From positions 551,217-590,967 of the forward strand of contig BFEA01000526.1 in assembly GCA_003427395.1 (NCBI GenBank): 39,751 bases of DNA, written 5' to 3'. Shown one piece after another: positions 39,269-39,751 of the stretch. Made by a program: the position numbers and the translations under genes. Positions within the stretch are counted from its first letter, which is position 1. Each line of letters begins with the position of its first letter. Source of the stretch: Chara braunii. Its lineage: Eukaryota; Streptophyta; Charophyceae; Charales; Characeae. The notes under the pieces were generated by a model that saw nothing but the letters and a program-made list of their open reading frames with translations, was not told the origin of the DNA and did not search any database.

Positions 39269-39720
39269 CTGGTCCTAGAGGTTTTTGATCGTCGATGCCT
39301 TCGACATCCCCTGCACGACATCAATAAGAACCATGACGAAGTGGCAGACACGGCGATTTCAGCCATCTCATACACCCTCAATCTCCGTTGTGGTTTTGAC
39401 CCCCCCTCTATCTGCCCTCTCATACACCATGTATCTACCCACTCCCCAAAGAAAAAAACCAATTCCCGCGTGCGTAGAAGCACTTACGAACAAGACGGAA
39501 CAACTGCCGGCAACAAAGCGAGAACATAAAAGAAAAAAAAAAAAAGAAAAAAAAAACATGCGGTGTGTGGAGGAAGATAGATGGAGGAGGAAGACAGATG
39601 GAGGAACAGACATGGGGGAGGCGAGACGGAGCAAGAGAGATGGTGGACGAGAGATGAACGAAGAGAGATGGAGGAAGTGACATGCGGGAGGACAGACGGA
39701 GGAAGAGAGATGGTGAGGAG

Positions 39721-39751
<31 letters not shown>
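39269..39751. repeat. Purine-rich minisatellite and terminal GT microsatellite
   Basis: A-rich tract 39525-39557, then two diverged units of about 70 bp with GACATG(G/C)GGGAGG and AAGAGAGATGGTG (39608, 39678). (GT)n from 39725 to the window end. Confidence 0.8.

Overview
The window is nuclear DNA from a plant-lineage eukaryote. It carries one large, intron-rich gene of the SABRE/KIP family, called Hobbit/BLTP2 in animals and FMP27 in fungi. The rest is introns packed with transposable elements, microsatellites and minisatellites. GT-AG introns, U6 snRNA copies, a chromodomain-like Ty3/gypsy element and a DUF659 hAT transposase all fit a streptophyte. A charophyte alga such as Chara is my inference, not something the sequence proves.

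Layout. Positions 1-385 (minus) hold a Ty3/gypsy integrase fragment cut by the window edge. Positions 451-627 hold a foldback element that runs into a hammerhead-ribozyme-like core. Positions 720-1920 are a purine-rich degenerate minisatellite. From 3487 to 26016 (plus) lie nine SABRE exons whose phases all agree where they can be tested: 3487-3768, 9236-9513, 10514-10760, 11885-11965, 14250-14327, 17634-18140, 18964-21330, 22855-24907 and 25916-26016. Together they encode about 2,000 residues. The N-terminus (membrane anchor), roughly 60-70 residues probably inside the N gap at 10970-11594, and the C-terminal part are not seen. Positions 26017-30500 hold CT/GA microsatellite blocks, a U6 retrocopy and tandem duplications. 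Positions 30555-34703 (plus) are a decayed Ty3/gypsy gag-pol. Positions 36536-39268 (minus) are a frameshifted hAT transposase with a BED finger. The window ends in a GT microsatellite.

The most notable material is in the introns. First, there is a family of short elements with 8-bp target-site duplications (perfect at three loci) and terminal inverted repeats starting CTRGG or CTGCG. They share an internal core, but their GC-rich ends are built from a different palindromic theme in each copy (CCCGGG, CGTACG, GAACGTGTTCG, and TCCGGA in a partial copy). This is the best candidate for an undescribed system. Second, three U6 snRNA copies are flanked by direct repeats, which indicates reverse transcription and insertion by LINE machinery. 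Third, a hammerhead-like core at 595-623 has a decayed relative at 26124-26155. Fourth, the gypsy element has an in-frame GGGAAAC slippery heptamer exactly where its gag and protease frames change by -1. Fifth, a TA-flanked foldback family of about 111 bp has four good copies and some divergent ones.

The genes do not form an operon or pathway. One housekeeping lipid-transfer gene has had its introns colonised by several classes of mobile DNA. Family assignments come from reading translated sequence by eye; no database search was run.
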